From contig JAXLYX010000014.1 of assembly GCA_046351215.1 (NCBI GenBank), positions 1 to 64,000 on the forward strand: a stretch of 64,000 nucleotides of DNA, given 5' to 3'. The translations under genes and the position numbers were made by a program. The notes below the pieces were generated by a model. The model was not told where the DNA came from. It worked only from the letters and a program-made list of their open reading frames with translations, and made no database searches. Numbering within the stretch: position 1 is the first letter of the stretch; the number at the start of each line of letters is the position of its first letter. The DNA comes from JAXLYX01 sp046351215 (GTDB lineage Bacteria; Myxococcota_A; Polyangia; Polyangiales; Houyiibacteriaceae). Positions 7,564 to 16,389 of this stretch are shown here, piece by piece.

Positions 7564-9162
7564 GTGGCGAGTCTCCCGAAATCAAAGCGCAAACCGCGCC
7601 CCAAGGGGACCGCGACGCCCGGGGCGCCTCGGGGCGCCGGCGCTACGAAGCGCGCGCCCCGATCCCCGCCGAGTCTCGCCGCGTTCTTTCACGAGGTCAC
7701 CGGCGCGGAGCTCGGCGACATTCTCGTCCTGGGCCGCAGCGCGTACTGGCTCCCGCGAGTCCCGGACTGCCCGGGGCTCGTAGCGGAGCGCTCGTCCGAG
7801 GGAACGAAGAGTCTGCTCGGCGTCGCTCTCGCCCAGTATCGCGATCCCCGTGTCGATGCTTCCGAGTACCCGGGGCCTCGTGACACAGCTGTGGCAGAGC
7901 GATGGGCCGATTCACACCTCGGCATCGTGCGCGGCGCCACGATTCGTAGCCTCGCCACGGCACACCCCCTCCGCCGCGCCGTCCTCACGCGACTCGAGCT
8001 CAACGCCCGCCATTCCAAGGCTTGCCGGCTCGAGGTCGAAGAGCGGGCCGCGACCGAGACCGGGCCCGAGCCTAAGACCGTCGAGGAGGTGGTCGCCTCC
8101 CTGGAGCGGAGAGTCGAGACGCAGGGGAGATGGCCCGTCGCACCAAGCAGTCCCACTCACGAGACCATCGAAGCCATTCTGGCCGCAGAGGCCGCGATGC
8201 CGACTCTGGACGCCACCGACGAGCACTGCATGAAGTGCCGCCGTCTCGCGCCGCACCACCTCGACATCGTCGTGGCTCACCAGGTCTCGAAGCGGATCGG
8301 CCCCTTCAACTTCTGGAGTGAATCCCCTGGCCGTCCGGCCGCGGCGGCCAAGACGAAGCGTACCGACGCCGGCGCCAAGAAGGGGCGCAAGGAGGCACGT
8401 CACCTCACGGCATGTCCGGGATGGGCCAAGTTCAGCATCGTCGTCAACGCCGCCGCGGATGTACTGATCCTCGGTCAACGCTCCGGTAGCGTCGCAGAAG
8501 ACTTCGCCAAGGCCACGACGGCATTGGCTCGCAGCCCCGAGGAAGTCGAAGACACCCTGCGCCGCCTCCGCTCCTACGTCGACGTCGACGTCGACGTCGA
8601 CGTCGAGAAGGGTCGTCGCAAGCTCACCAGGCGGCAAGCCAACCTGGTGAGACGTGTCATCTGGGCGCTCGACCGACCCCAGGCAGTACCCGGCCCCCGC
8701 AGGCGCGGCCCGATCCCGAACGTGGCACCTGGACGGTGTGACGGGGCGTGGAGCATCGCCGAACGCATCCATGACGACTTCGGCGGGCGTGCTTTCGAGA
8801 AGTTCGACTACCTCAAGGGCAACGAGCGAATCGCGGCCATCGTCAGAGCCGCATACCCAGAAGCCGAGCCGGCCACAGTCGGGCTCTTCGCCGCGGCCGC
8901 TGCCGTGGTGGCCCAGCACGCGGCGCCAGCGGCGGCCGTCGACCCACGGCTGTCGTACATCGCCGACGTGGCCGAGTACCTCGTCGCGCCGCGGCGCGAC
9001 GTCTCACCAGAGAAAGCTGCGGCCGAGAGGGATGGGTACTGGAAGATCTGGCGCAACGCGTGCGCCCAGCTGAAGAAGAAGGAGAAGGCGAAGAAGACGA
9101 GGAAGTCGGCGACGACGAAGAACAAGAAGAAGGAGCAGCGAGTAGCGCCGCCAGCCGACTGA
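7564..9162 (+). CDS. Hypothetical element protein with CxxC and basic tail
   Basis: I do not recognise this protein. I place the start at a GTG at 7564, just after an AT-richer promoter-like patch; an in-frame GTG at 7504 would add 20 residues. The N-terminus is basic and Pro-rich. A CMKCRR followed by APHHLD (about residues 225-235) could be a zinc site. A run of alternating Val-Asp comes from a GTCGAC repeat. The last 40 residues are Lys-rich (KKKEKAKKTRK), suggesting nucleic-acid binding. It sits 93 bp upstream of the primase/polymerase fusion and may work with it in element replication. Confidence 0.6.
   Translation: MASLPKSKRKPRPKGTATPGAPRGAGATKRAPRSPPSLAAFFHEVTGAELGDILVLGRSAYWLPRVPDCPGLVAERSSEGTKSLLGVALAQYRDPRVDASEYPGPRDTAVAERWADSHLGIVRGATIRSLATAHPLRRAVLTRLELNARHSKACRLEVEERAATETGPEPKTVEEVVASLERRVETQGRWPVAPSSPTHETIEAILAAEAAMPTLDATDEHCMKCRRLAPHHLDIVVAHQVSKRIGPFNFWSESPGRPAAAAKTKRTDAGAKKGRKEARHLTACPGWAKFSIVVNAAADVLILGQRSGSVAEDFAKATTALARSPEEVEDTLRRLRSYVDVDVDVDVEKGRRKLTRRQANLVRRVIWALDRPQAVPGPRRRGPIPNVAPGRCDGAWSIAERIHDDFGGRAFEKFDYLKGNERIAAIVRAAYPEAEPATVGLFAAAAAVVAQHAAPAAAVDPRLSYIADVAEYLVAPRRDVSPEKAAAERDGYWKIWRNACAQLKKKEKAKKTRKSATTKNKKKEQRVAPPAD
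8578..8606 (+). repeat. In-frame (GTCGAC)n hexamer repeat
   Basis: Nearly five copies of GTCGAC in tandem encode an alternating Val-Asp run inside the hypothetical gene. Hexamer repeats can change length by slippage without breaking the frame. Confidence 0.8.
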
Positions 9163-9255
9163 CAACGGGGCACGAACTTCCAGCTAGGTACATAGGGCTC
9201 GCCGTGACGTCCACTCACGCATGCGGGGCACTGCCCGCCTCCGCAAGGACGTGTC

Positions 9256-12200
9256 ATGAGTCCCCTGCCACACCCATCCGCCCCGAACGAGCTCGCCCGG
9301 TATCTCCAGGACAGAGGCATTCCCGAGGACCTCGCCCGCAGCGTGGGCTTCGAGCTCGTCAACGGAACCGACGCGGCGAGCCTGCTCGGCCTCGAACGAC
9401 CGATCTCCGGCGACGTGATTGCCATGCCGTACCCCGGCTCCACGTACCGGCGCGTCCGCGTCCTGGACCCCGACGCCAACGGCGGTGCCCGTTACTTCGC
9501 GACCAAGGGAGCGCCCGTCGAGGTGTACATCCCGCCCGGCATCGAGGCGTCGACGGGCGCTCTCGTGATCGTCGAGTCACCTCCCAAGGCCCTCGCCCTC
9601 GTCGCGGCCGGCATCGAGGCTGTCGGCCTCGGAGGCATCGGCACCACCCTCGACGCCGAGCACGGCCTCAACGCGAGCTGGGACCGCCTCGGGGTCGATG
9701 GCCGCACCGTGGTCGTTCTCCCAGACGGCAATGCGCGGACCAACCCGCAGGTTGCGCGCGACGTCGCCCGACTGTGCTCAGCACTCACCGCTGCGGGGGC
9801 GACCACGAAGCTCGCACTTCTCCCCCGCGACGCCGCGAAGCTGGGCCCCGATGACTTCGTGGTCGCGCGTGGCGCCGGCGCCCTGCGCGATATTGTCGCG
9901 GCGGCGGAGCCGGCCGGACCCGCGGAGCGTCTCGCTTCCGCCGGCGAGCCGAGTGAGCTGCTCGATGATCTCGTCTTCCTGGCGTCCGCACATCTCTCCA
10001 GCCACGGAGAGAAGGCGCGGATCCGTCGTGCCGCGAAGGCCACCATCGGCGCCGGTCAGCTCGACGCCGCAGTGAAGGACTTCGCAGCGAGCCTCGGGGA
10101 GATGAAAGCCTCCTCGGAAGGTGAGGCTCCGGAAGCGAATACCGACGACGAGTTCGTGATCCACGAGGGGGGCATCGTTCGCGTCGCCGCCGACGGCCAG
10201 GCGTCGTACGTCGTTCGTGGCGTTGTCCGCATCGTGACGGAGACCCATGCCGTCGACGATGACCGTGCTCCCGTCGAGTGGGAGCTCGAGGCACAGCTTG
10301 CCGACGGTACGATCCTCGGCCGCCGGCGTGTCCCTGTGTCGGAACTCCATCGAGCCGGTGCTCTCGTCGCGCTGTTCGGTGCCCAGATCCGAGTCGACGC
10401 GGCCCCCCACGTTGTCGTCGCCGCGCTGCAGGCGATCTCGTACGGGACGGTGAGTCGCATCTCCGTCGCGCGGAATCTCGGATTCGTCGAGCGCAACGGA
10501 CAGCTCGGCTTCGTGGCCGCCAACCGGGCCATTGGACTCCCCACCGTGAGGCCGCGTGTTCCCGACCAACTGCAGTCGTACACGCTTCCCGAGTCTGTCA
10601 CGGACCTCGACCGAGCTCTCGACGTGGCCATGCGAGCGTTCGAGCTGAACCCCTCGGGGGCCTACGGGGCCGTCTACCTCGGCATGGCGGGACTCGCCGT
10701 CCTCAGTCGCTTCCTCGGAACCAACTTCGCTCTCTTCTTCGTGAGCGAGACGGGACAGGTGAAGTCTTCCACCCTCTTCCCCCTGATCTCCCACTTCGGC
10801 ACCTTCGACCGCGACAGGATGCCGGTCACGTTCGAGTCCTCGCTCCCAGCGATCGAGGCACTCGTGCATGCGGCTGGCGATGTCGTGGTCGTGCTGGACG
10901 ACTACGCGCCGCGGCACCCTCGTGACCCGGTCATCGAGAAGGCTCAGAAGATCTTTCAGAACATCGGGAACCGCACTGGAAGAGCGGTGCTCGGGAAGGA
11001 TCGTTCCCTGGCCGAGGACCGCAGCCCCCGCGGGGTGGTCGCCTCGTCGGGCGAGCACGCGCCGGAGGGGGCCAGCGTCAACGCTCGGCTGCTGACCGTG
11101 AATCTCGACACCTTCCCGGTCGACCTCGCCGTCCTCGGCGCCATGGAGCGGCGCGCTGATGAGCTACCCACCGTCGGCCTCGCGCTCGTCGAATGGGTGC
11201 TCGTGCATCACCCCGACCTCCGTCGCGTCCTGCGTGCGCTGCGTGAGCGCTACGAAGCCTTCTATCGCGACCTCCCCGAAGTGGCGCACCGACGGACGCC
11301 GGGGCAACTCGCGCTCGTCCTCGTCGGCGTGCACGTCTACCTGGAGGCGATGCTGGTTCGTGGTGCGCTCGATGTCGATGATGCGGCCACCGCGTTCCGG
11401 CGCGCCCAGCAGGGGATCGCCGAACTGGCCCGTGCCCAGGCCGCGAAGCAGCTGGATTCGGACCCCATCTCGGCCTTCGGGGAGCGGCTGCGAGACATCC
11501 TCAACTCCGAACCCGAACGATTCCCTGCGGTCGGCGACGCGCATGCCAAGTCGGACCGCATCCTCGGATACCGCGACGGAACCAAACTCCACCTCATTCC
11601 GAGCGACGCCTACGGATACGTCGCCAAGCACTCGGTGCCGTACGGCATGCGCAGCGATCTGTATCGTGCGCTCATCAAGCGCGGAATCGCGCTGCCCGGG
11701 GAGGAAGGACGGTACGACCGGAAGGTGTCCCTGCCCCATGGCCGCATCCGTGTGGTCACAGTCCTCATCGACAAGCTGAGCGCGCAGGCGCCGAAGGTGT
11801 CCACGGGACCTGACCTCCGATTCGTCGAGTTCTCTCGGCTCGACGCTCCCCGAGACCCGCTCGCCCTTGCCGCGTACGCGTTCACGGACGGCGACGGCCT
11901 GGTCAGCATGCTCGACGATCGCGGCATCAGCTACGCCAACAACCACGAGGAGTTCTCGGCATGGGTTGCGGCCCGCGATGCCTTCCATGGTCTCGTCGTG
12001 TGGGCTCCGTCGTCGGACCGCGACGTCTGGACTACCGTGCCGGCCCACGCCCTGGACGTGAGGGCGGGCCTGCGGATGCTCGGTGTCGACGTCACGAACA
12101 TCGACGCCTTTCGGAACCCCGGCGAGGAACCGCGCCGAAGCGACGTCGAGGTGCTGCGCGACATCGTCATTCAGCGCCAACTCGAGCTCGGTCGCCCCGA

Positions 12201-13404
12201 GCTCGCTCGGCTCCTCGAGGTGGACCGTGCGGCGGCAGTCGTCTTTCGCGGGGCGGGCGACGCCGGTCTGCCGCTGGACGTCGAGCAGGCCGAGCTCCGC
12301 ATTGCTGAGCTCGAAGTCCAGCTCGCGAGCCTGGCGTCCTCGGACGCCGTCGATGACGTCGGTCGTCAAGAGGAGCTCGAGACTGTGCCGAACGACGAAC
12401 CGACGCGTCACCCCGCCGGCGTGCCGCTCTCGAGAGCGGCGATCGACAACCGCATCCGTACCCTCACCGAGCTCGTCTCTATGCAGAAAGATGGACGCGT
12501 TCGCTACCGACTCGACCCACATGGCACGGACACGGGGCGCCTCAAGGCCACCCCTCCGTGCGTTCTGAACCTCGCGAAGCATGGCGGAGTGCGGGACTGC
12601 ATCGTCGCCCCACCGGGGCACGTGATCCTGTCGGCTGACGGCGCATCCTTCGAGGTCGTCGTGCTTGCCGCCCTCGCCAACGACACGAGACTTCTGCACG
12701 ATCTCGCGGAAGGACGTGACCTCTACGAGACCCTGACCGACGGGGCAACCCGTGGGGCACTGCACGTGCCCTCGGGCGTCTCGAAGCGAGACGTCGGCAA
12801 GGTGCTGTTCAAGTCGCTGGCCAAGGGACAGACCGTCCGTGGGCTGAGCAACAGTCTCGGTCACATCGGTTGGGCGGTCAGCATCGAGGATGCGGCCGGG
12901 CTCGTTCGATCCATGACGGTCGCCTTCCAGGGCGTCACGACCTTCATGGATCGGGTCCGCAGCGACGACGACGTGGTCCGAAGCCGACTCGGCAGAAAAC
13001 CCAGGGAAGCGACTCTCCTCAGCTCGGCGAGCCGACAGTCGTTTCCCGTCCAGTCCACGGGGGCGGAGGTGTTCGCGGCGTGGGTGACGCGAGTGATGGC
13101 GGTTCTCGGCGAGTATGGCGTTCGACTTGTGCTCCCCCTGCACGACGAACAGATCCTCGAGGTCCCCAACGGAGTCGTGGACCTGACCCAGATGGTTCTG
13201 GAGAGCGAGCTTCGCGAAGCATTCGGGGACGTGTTTGGGACGCCCATCCCGGCGCGCGTCCGGGTGAAGACCGGAGCGAACTTCGCCTTCAGCGACCCCC
13301 CCGACGCCCCTCGGGACCTGGGCGTCGACGCGCAGCCTTCGGTTCCGCCAGAGTGCCCGGCGACCGAAGCAGGTGAGGACCCCGACGAGGGGGCACCTCT
13401 TTGA
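9256..13404 (+). CDS. Giant fusion: TOPRIM/DUF3854-like primase region, P-loop ATPase, family-A DNA polymerase
   Basis: A 1382-aa protein; AAGGA precedes the ATG. Residues about 15-215 look TOPRIM/DUF3854-like: VIVESPPKALAL (E107), LPDGN (D157), then KLGPDDFV. Residues about 290-640 look like a DUF927-type ATPase, with a P-loop SETGQVKS (497-504) and Walker B VVLDD (D548, D549). The C-terminus (about 1010-1360) is a family-A polymerase: motif A D1128-GASF-E1133, motif B K1182, the FPVQSTGAE segment, and motif C HDE (1296-1298). The two O-helix aromatics appear replaced by Lys (K1186, K1190). No clear 3'-5' exonuclease is seen. The likely role is replication of the element. Motifs are seen; domain names are inferred. 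Confidence 0.75.
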   Translation: MSPLPHPSAPNELARYLQDRGIPEDLARSVGFELVNGTDAASLLGLERPISGDVIAMPYPGSTYRRVRVLDPDANGGARYFATKGAPVEVYIPPGIEASTGALVIVESPPKALALVAAGIEAVGLGGIGTTLDAEHGLNASWDRLGVDGRTVVVLPDGNARTNPQVARDVARLCSALTAAGATTKLALLPRDAAKLGPDDFVVARGAGALRDIVAAAEPAGPAERLASAGEPSELLDDLVFLASAHLSSHGEKARIRRAAKATIGAGQLDAAVKDFAASLGEMKASSEGEAPEANTDDEFVIHEGGIVRVAADGQASYVVRGVVRIVTETHAVDDDRAPVEWELEAQLADGTILGRRRVPVSELHRAGALVALFGAQIRVDAAPHVVVAALQAISYGTVSRISVARNLGFVERNGQLGFVAANRAIGLPTVRPRVPDQLQSYTLPESVTDLDRALDVAMRAFELNPSGAYGAVYLGMAGLAVLSRFLGTNFALFFVSETGQVKSSTLFPLISHFGTFDRDRMPVTFESSLPAIEALVHAAGDVVVVLDDYAPRHPRDPVIEKAQKIFQNIGNRTGRAVLGKDRSLAEDRSPRGVVASSGEHAPEGASVNARLLTVNLDTFPVDLAVLGAMERRADELPTVGLALVEWVLVHHPDLRRVLRALRERYEAFYRDLPEVAHRRTPGQLALVLVGVHVYLEAMLVRGALDVDDAATAFRRAQQGIAELARAQAAKQLDSDPISAFGERLRDILNSEPERFPAVGDAHAKSDRILGYRDGTKLHLIPSDAYGYVAKHSVPYGMRSDLYRALIKRGIALPGEEGRYDRKVSLPHGRIRVVTVLIDKLSAQAPKVSTGPDLRFVEFSRLDAPRDPLALAAYAFTDGDGLVSMLDDRGISYANNHEEFSAWVAARDAFHGLVVWAPSSDRDVWTTVPAHALDVRAGLRMLGVDVTNIDAFRNPGEEPRRSDVEVLRDIVIQRQLELGRPELARLLEVDRAAAVVFRGAGDAGLPLDVEQAELRIAELEVQLASLASSDAVDDVGRQEELETVPNDEPTRHPAGVPLSRAAIDNRIRTLTELVSMQKDGRVRYRLDPHGTDTGRLKATPPCVLNLAKHGGVRDCIVAPPGHVILSADGASFEVVVLAALANDTRLLHDLAEGRDLYETLTDGATRGALHVPSGVSKRDVGKVLFKSLAKGQTVRGLSNSLGHIGWAVSIEDAAGLVRSMTVAFQGVTTFMDRVRSDDDVVRSRLGRKPREATLLSSASRQSFPVQSTGAEVFAAWVTRVMAVLGEYGVRLVLPLHDEQILEVPNGVVDLTQMVLESELREAFGDVFGTPIPARVRVKTGANFAFSDPPDAPRDLGVDAQPSVPPECPATEAGEDPDEGAPL

Positions 13405-13623
13405 TCTCGACGCGGCATGAGCACTGGAGGACCCAGCGCCGCCCCACGAGGAACGCGGGGACACCCTCGTGCGTTGGCTCCGCCGCTTCGTCGGCCGGGA
13501 ACAGCCGGTCTCCCGCCCCAATCTTCCTTGAGTACTCCCTTCTTGACCCCGCGACCTCCACTGGACCCCGCTCGAGCCCGACGCCGCCTTCAGCGTCATG
13601 GGGCGCGGTCCAGAGCAGGCGCG

Positions 13624-14010
13624 ATGTCACGAAACCCAACGCACTCTCTCTCACGAAGGAGAAACGACCCCACGGAAGTGAACAAGTTCATCGACACCGA
13701 CGATGTCGGATCCGCATCCACCTCACCCTCGGACTCGCCCCACCTCGCCGACGAGTCCCGCCCCAAGCACCCCAAGGCTCGGCATGTCCCGCGCACCGAC
13801 GCGGCCGAGCCGCGCGCTCGTCACAATCGCGTTCTCACGGTCGACGATGTCGCGGAGATGCTCCACCTGAAGCCAACCACCATCTACCGGATGGTGGGAG
13901 AGCGCCGGATCGCCTTCCTCAAGCTGGGAAACCGCGTTCGCTTCCTCGAGGAGGACATCGTACGCTGGCTGCACGAGAACCGAGTCCCGTCACTGGGAGA
14001 AGACAAGTGA
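13624..14010 (+). CDS. Excisionase-type HTH DNA-binding protein
   Basis: The C-terminal 60 residues match the MerR-like helix_turn_helix_17/excisionase pattern: LTVDDVAEMLHL, then KPTTIYRMVGERRIAFLKLGN, RVRFLEEDIVRWL. Its TGA overlaps the GTG of the integrase, so the two are translationally coupled, the usual Xis-Int layout. The start is uncertain. An ATG at 13624 has a poor ribosome site; a GTG at 13678 has AAGGAG 16 nt upstream; the open frame extends to 13417. The N-terminal part is low-complexity either way. It probably controls directionality of excision or represses the integrase promoter. Confidence 0.75.
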   Translation: MSRNPTHSLSRRRNDPTEVNKFIDTDDVGSASTSPSDSPHLADESRPKHPKARHVPRTDAAEPRARHNRVLTVDDVAEMLHLKPTTIYRMVGERRIAFLKLGNRVRFLEEDIVRWLHENRVPSLGEDK

Positions 14011-15206
14011 CGGTTCGGAAAGTGAAAGGATCGTGGGCGGTGGACTTCCTCTGGACGCATCAGAGCGGCCCCATGACGGGTGTGCGCGAGCGCATCCGCA
14101 AGAAGTCCCCCGTCGACACGAAGCGCGGAGCCGAGGAGTTCGAGAGGCTCCTCCGCGAGCGCCTCTTCAAGGGCCTGCCGCTCGACGGCAGCGATCCCAA
14201 GACCACCACCATCCCCACGTTCGCGGCGTTCGCCGAGGAATTCCTCGAAACCTACGTCGTGAACAACAACAAGCCGTCCGAGCGCGAGAGCAAGCGGAGC
14301 ATCCTGCGGATGCACCTCGTGCCCGTGCTCGGGAAGCTGCGGCTCGACCTCGTGCGCGAGCGCGAGATCGAGCACCTCAAGGCCCACGTCCTCAAGCGTG
14401 GCGTCACCCCGAAGCGCCTCAAGAACATCCTCGCGGTGCTCTCGAAGCTGCTGCGCTACGCCGCCGAGATCGGACTCATCGAGTCCGCCCCTCGCGTGCG
14501 CATGCCGAAGCTGCCGCCGACGCAGTTCGACTTCCTCGCCGACGACGAGTACGAGCGGCTTCTCCGCGCGGCCGAGTCGGACCCGCTCCGGTACGCGCTC
14601 ATCGCCGTCGCGCGCGAGGCCGGCCTGCGCAAGGGCGAGATCCTCGCCCTCGAGTGGGGCGACGTCGACCTCGTGGCCCGGACGCTCACCGTTCGGCGGA
14701 GCGTCTGGTACGACAACCAGAGCGTCGCCCACGTGGGCGCGCCGAAGAGCGGACGCGAGCGGCGGATCCCGATGACGGAGCGCCTCCACGCCACGCTCAC
14801 GAAGCACCGTCACCTCCGGGGTCGGCGGATCTTCTGCAACGACGACGGAAGCCCGCTCACTCCGGGCCAGATCGAGTCGTACCTCGCCACGACGTGCCGC
14901 CGTGCCGGCCTCCGCACGATCGGCTGGCATGTCCTGCGCCACACCTTCGCCTCGCACCTCGCCCAGCGGGGCGCATCGCCGAAGGCGATCCAGGAGCTCC
15001 TCGGACACTCCGAGATGGGCACGACGATGAGGTACATGCACCTCGCGCCGGCCCACCATCGGGAGGCCGTGGCGCTCCTCGACGGGGTCTCCGAGCCCCC
15101 GAACACCGGCGCGTCCGCTGGCTTCGCGGGACGGTTGCCGAGCGCTCTGCGGGCAGCCTCCGGAGCGAGCCAATGGCACCCTATTGGCACCGGAGGCGTC
15201 TCCTGA
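14007..15206 (+). CDS. int: Tyrosine recombinase / phage-type integrase
   Basis: A 399-aa protein from a GTG overlapping the stop of the Xis-like gene, with GGGAGAAG just upstream. Phage-integrase layout: an N-terminal arm-binding region, a core-binding SAM-like domain (about 70-165), and a catalytic domain with R208 (GLRKGE), H308-x-x-R311 (HVLRHTF), a LLGHSEMG histidine segment and nucleophile Y343 (MRYMHL). All catalytic residues are present. It points at the 3' end of tRNA-Asp with only a terminator between, so this tRNA is the inferred target. The open frame extends upstream to 13401, but that part overlaps the Xis-like gene. Confidence 0.93.
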   Translation: MTVRKVKGSWAVDFLWTHQSGPMTGVRERIRKKSPVDTKRGAEEFERLLRERLFKGLPLDGSDPKTTTIPTFAAFAEEFLETYVVNNNKPSERESKRSILRMHLVPVLGKLRLDLVREREIEHLKAHVLKRGVTPKRLKNILAVLSKLLRYAAEIGLIESAPRVRMPKLPPTQFDFLADDEYERLLRAAESDPLRYALIAVAREAGLRKGEILALEWGDVDLVARTLTVRRSVWYDNQSVAHVGAPKSGRERRIPMTERLHATLTKHRHLRGRRIFCNDDGSPLTPGQIESYLATTCRRAGLRTIGWHVLRHTFASHLAQRGASPKAIQELLGHSEMGTTMRYMHLAPAHHREAVALLDGVSEPPNTGASAGFAGRLPSALRAASGASQWHPIGTGGVS

Positions 15207-15218
15207 GCGCGTAAAAGC

Positions 15219-15248
15219 AAAAACCCCCTGGAAATCCAGGGGGTTTTT
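15219..15248. terminator. Bidirectional rho-independent terminator
   Basis: AAACCCCCTGG, a short AAAT loop and CCAGGGGGTTT form an 11-bp stem with A-rich sequence on one side and a T run on the other. It can end both the integrase transcript (+) and the tRNA-Asp transcript (-). Confidence 0.85.
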
Positions 15249-15251
15249 GGG

Positions 15252-15325
<74 letters not shown>

Positions 15326-15374
15326 AGTTTTGGCCTTTTCCGCTTGTTGGCTGGGGGCCGCCAAGCGGATGCAT

Positions 15375-15403
15375 CTTCTAGCTCCGCCTTTGGGGACTGT
15401 CAA
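15375..15403 (-). promoter_or_regulatory. Sigma70 promoter of tRNA-Asp
   Basis: On the minus strand, TTGACA (15398-15403), a 17-bp spacer and TAGAAG (15375-15380) lie about 50 bp upstream of the tRNA 5' end. The -10 is preceded by GC, as in the tRNA-Gln promoter in this window. Confidence 0.75.
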
Positions 15404-15560
15404 AGACTAATTGTTTCAGCTCGTGCGCTTTTCCTCCCCCTTCGCGGACGGCCTCGAGGGGCCCACGAAGAGCCCTGGAAACGAGCCGAATTCGCGCCGC
15501 CCTCGGCCCCCGCTGACGTGGATCAGGGCGCCCTCCCCGTGTCGGCCGCATGCCTCGGAC

Positions 15561-16169
15561 ATGGCCGACGTCGATGCCCCTCCCGTTCCGAGGCCGCTCT
15601 TCGATGCCGAGCGGCGCCCGCTGCTCGAGCCTCCGGGCGGGCTGCTCATGTGGATCGTGGTCGCGTGCGAGCTGCTCGCGTTCACGATCGGCTTCTTCCT
15701 CCTCGTCGACCTCCGGGTCTCGGAGCCCGAGGTCTTCCGGGCCGGGCAGGCGGCGCTCTCGCCCGCCATGGGCCTCGCGCTCACGCTGACGCTCGTCACG
15801 AGCGGCTGGCTCCTCGCCGAGGGCGTGCACGCCTACCGCCTCGCGCGCGTCGAGCTCGCGCGGCGCTACTACGGGCTCGCGGCCCTCACCGGCCTCGGCT
15901 TCGTCGGCCTCAAGATCGCGGACTACGCCGGCAAGATGCAGCACGGCTACGGCCTCGGCGTCGACTCGTTCTGGGACGCGTACTTCCTCGGCACGGGCTT
16001 CCACTTCGTGCACGTGCTCCTCGGCCTCGTCCTCTTCGGAGGCGTGGGCCTCCGCCTCGGCAAGACGAAGTTCGAGGACGAAGAGACGGCCGTCGCGGGC
16101 ACGGCCCTCTTCTGGCACATGTGCGACGTCGCCTGGTTCTTCCTCTTCCCGCTCTTCTACGCGAGGTGA
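15561..16169 (+). CDS. Cytochrome c oxidase subunit III family protein (NorE-like)
   Basis: A 202-aa, five-helix membrane protein of the haem-copper oxidase subunit III family. Clear membrane stretches include WIVVACELLAFTIGFFLLV near the start. Conserved features include WLLAEGVHAY, a GTGFHFVHVLLGL helix with paired histidines, and the C-terminal HMCDVAWFFLFPLFY. The length fits the short NorE type better than full CoxC. A small NorF/subunit IV-like gene follows after 4 bp, as in nor clusters, but no catalytic subunit is nearby. It probably assists assembly or function of an oxidase or nitric-oxide reductase encoded elsewhere. Confidence 0.8.
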   Translation: MADVDAPPVPRPLFDAERRPLLEPPGGLLMWIVVACELLAFTIGFFLLVDLRVSEPEVFRAGQAALSPAMGLALTLTLVTSGWLLAEGVHAYRLARVELARRYYGLAALTGLGFVGLKIADYAGKMQHGYGLGVDSFWDAYFLGTGFHFVHVLLGLVLFGGVGLRLGKTKFEDEETAVAGTALFWHMCDVAWFFLFPLFYAR

Positions 16170-16173
16170 AGCG

Positions 16174-16389
16174 ATGCGACTCGGCGCCTACTTCGGACTC
16201 GTGAACCTCGCCGTGATCGCGGCGATGTCGGGACACCTCGGGATCGCGCTCGCGCTCGGCGGCGCCAAGGCCGCCATCGTCGGCTCGGAATTCATGGAGC
16301 TCCGCCACGCGAACCGCGCGCACGCGATCGGCTACATGGTCCTCGTCACGCTCGTCGTGCTCGGGCTCTTGTTGCGCACCCCGGGTTGA
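16174..16389 (+). CDS. Small NorF / cytochrome oxidase subunit IV-like membrane protein
   Basis: A 71-aa protein with two to three membrane helices, 4 bp after the NorE-like gene and surely co-transcribed. The size and the segment GGAKAAIVGSEFMELRHA fit the prokaryotic subunit IV/NorF pattern (KA..V...FM.L). The last four codons and the stop (ACC CCG GGT TGA, Thr-Pro-Gly-stop) lie inside the left arm of a REP repeat. The present C-terminus is therefore partly repeat-derived. Confidence 0.75.
   Translation: MRLGAYFGLVNLAVIAAMSGHLGIALALGGAKAAIVGSEFMELRHANRAHAIGYMVLVTLVVLGLLLRTPG

Larger units (their letters stand above)
1..15251. mobile_element. Right-hand part of a tRNA-Asp-integrated element (left end outside window)
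   Basis: A tyrosine recombinase ends 46 bp from the 3' end of tRNA-Asp and faces it, which is the classic layout of an integrative element inserted into a tRNA 3' end. Gene content changes sharply at this point. On the left are unknown proteins, a helicase and nuclease set and a replication-like giant protein; on the right are ordinary metabolic genes. Codon choice left of the tRNA looks less strictly GC3-rich by eye. I found no second tRNA-Asp fragment in bases 1-15250, so the other attachment site should lie left of the window. The element type (ICE, integrative plasmid or satellite) cannot be decided here. Confidence 0.65.

Noticed and set aside
13401..14006. Upstream extension of the integrase frame
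   Set aside because: It overlaps the Xis-like gene in another frame, and the overlapping GTG with a ribosome site gives a normal integrase length.
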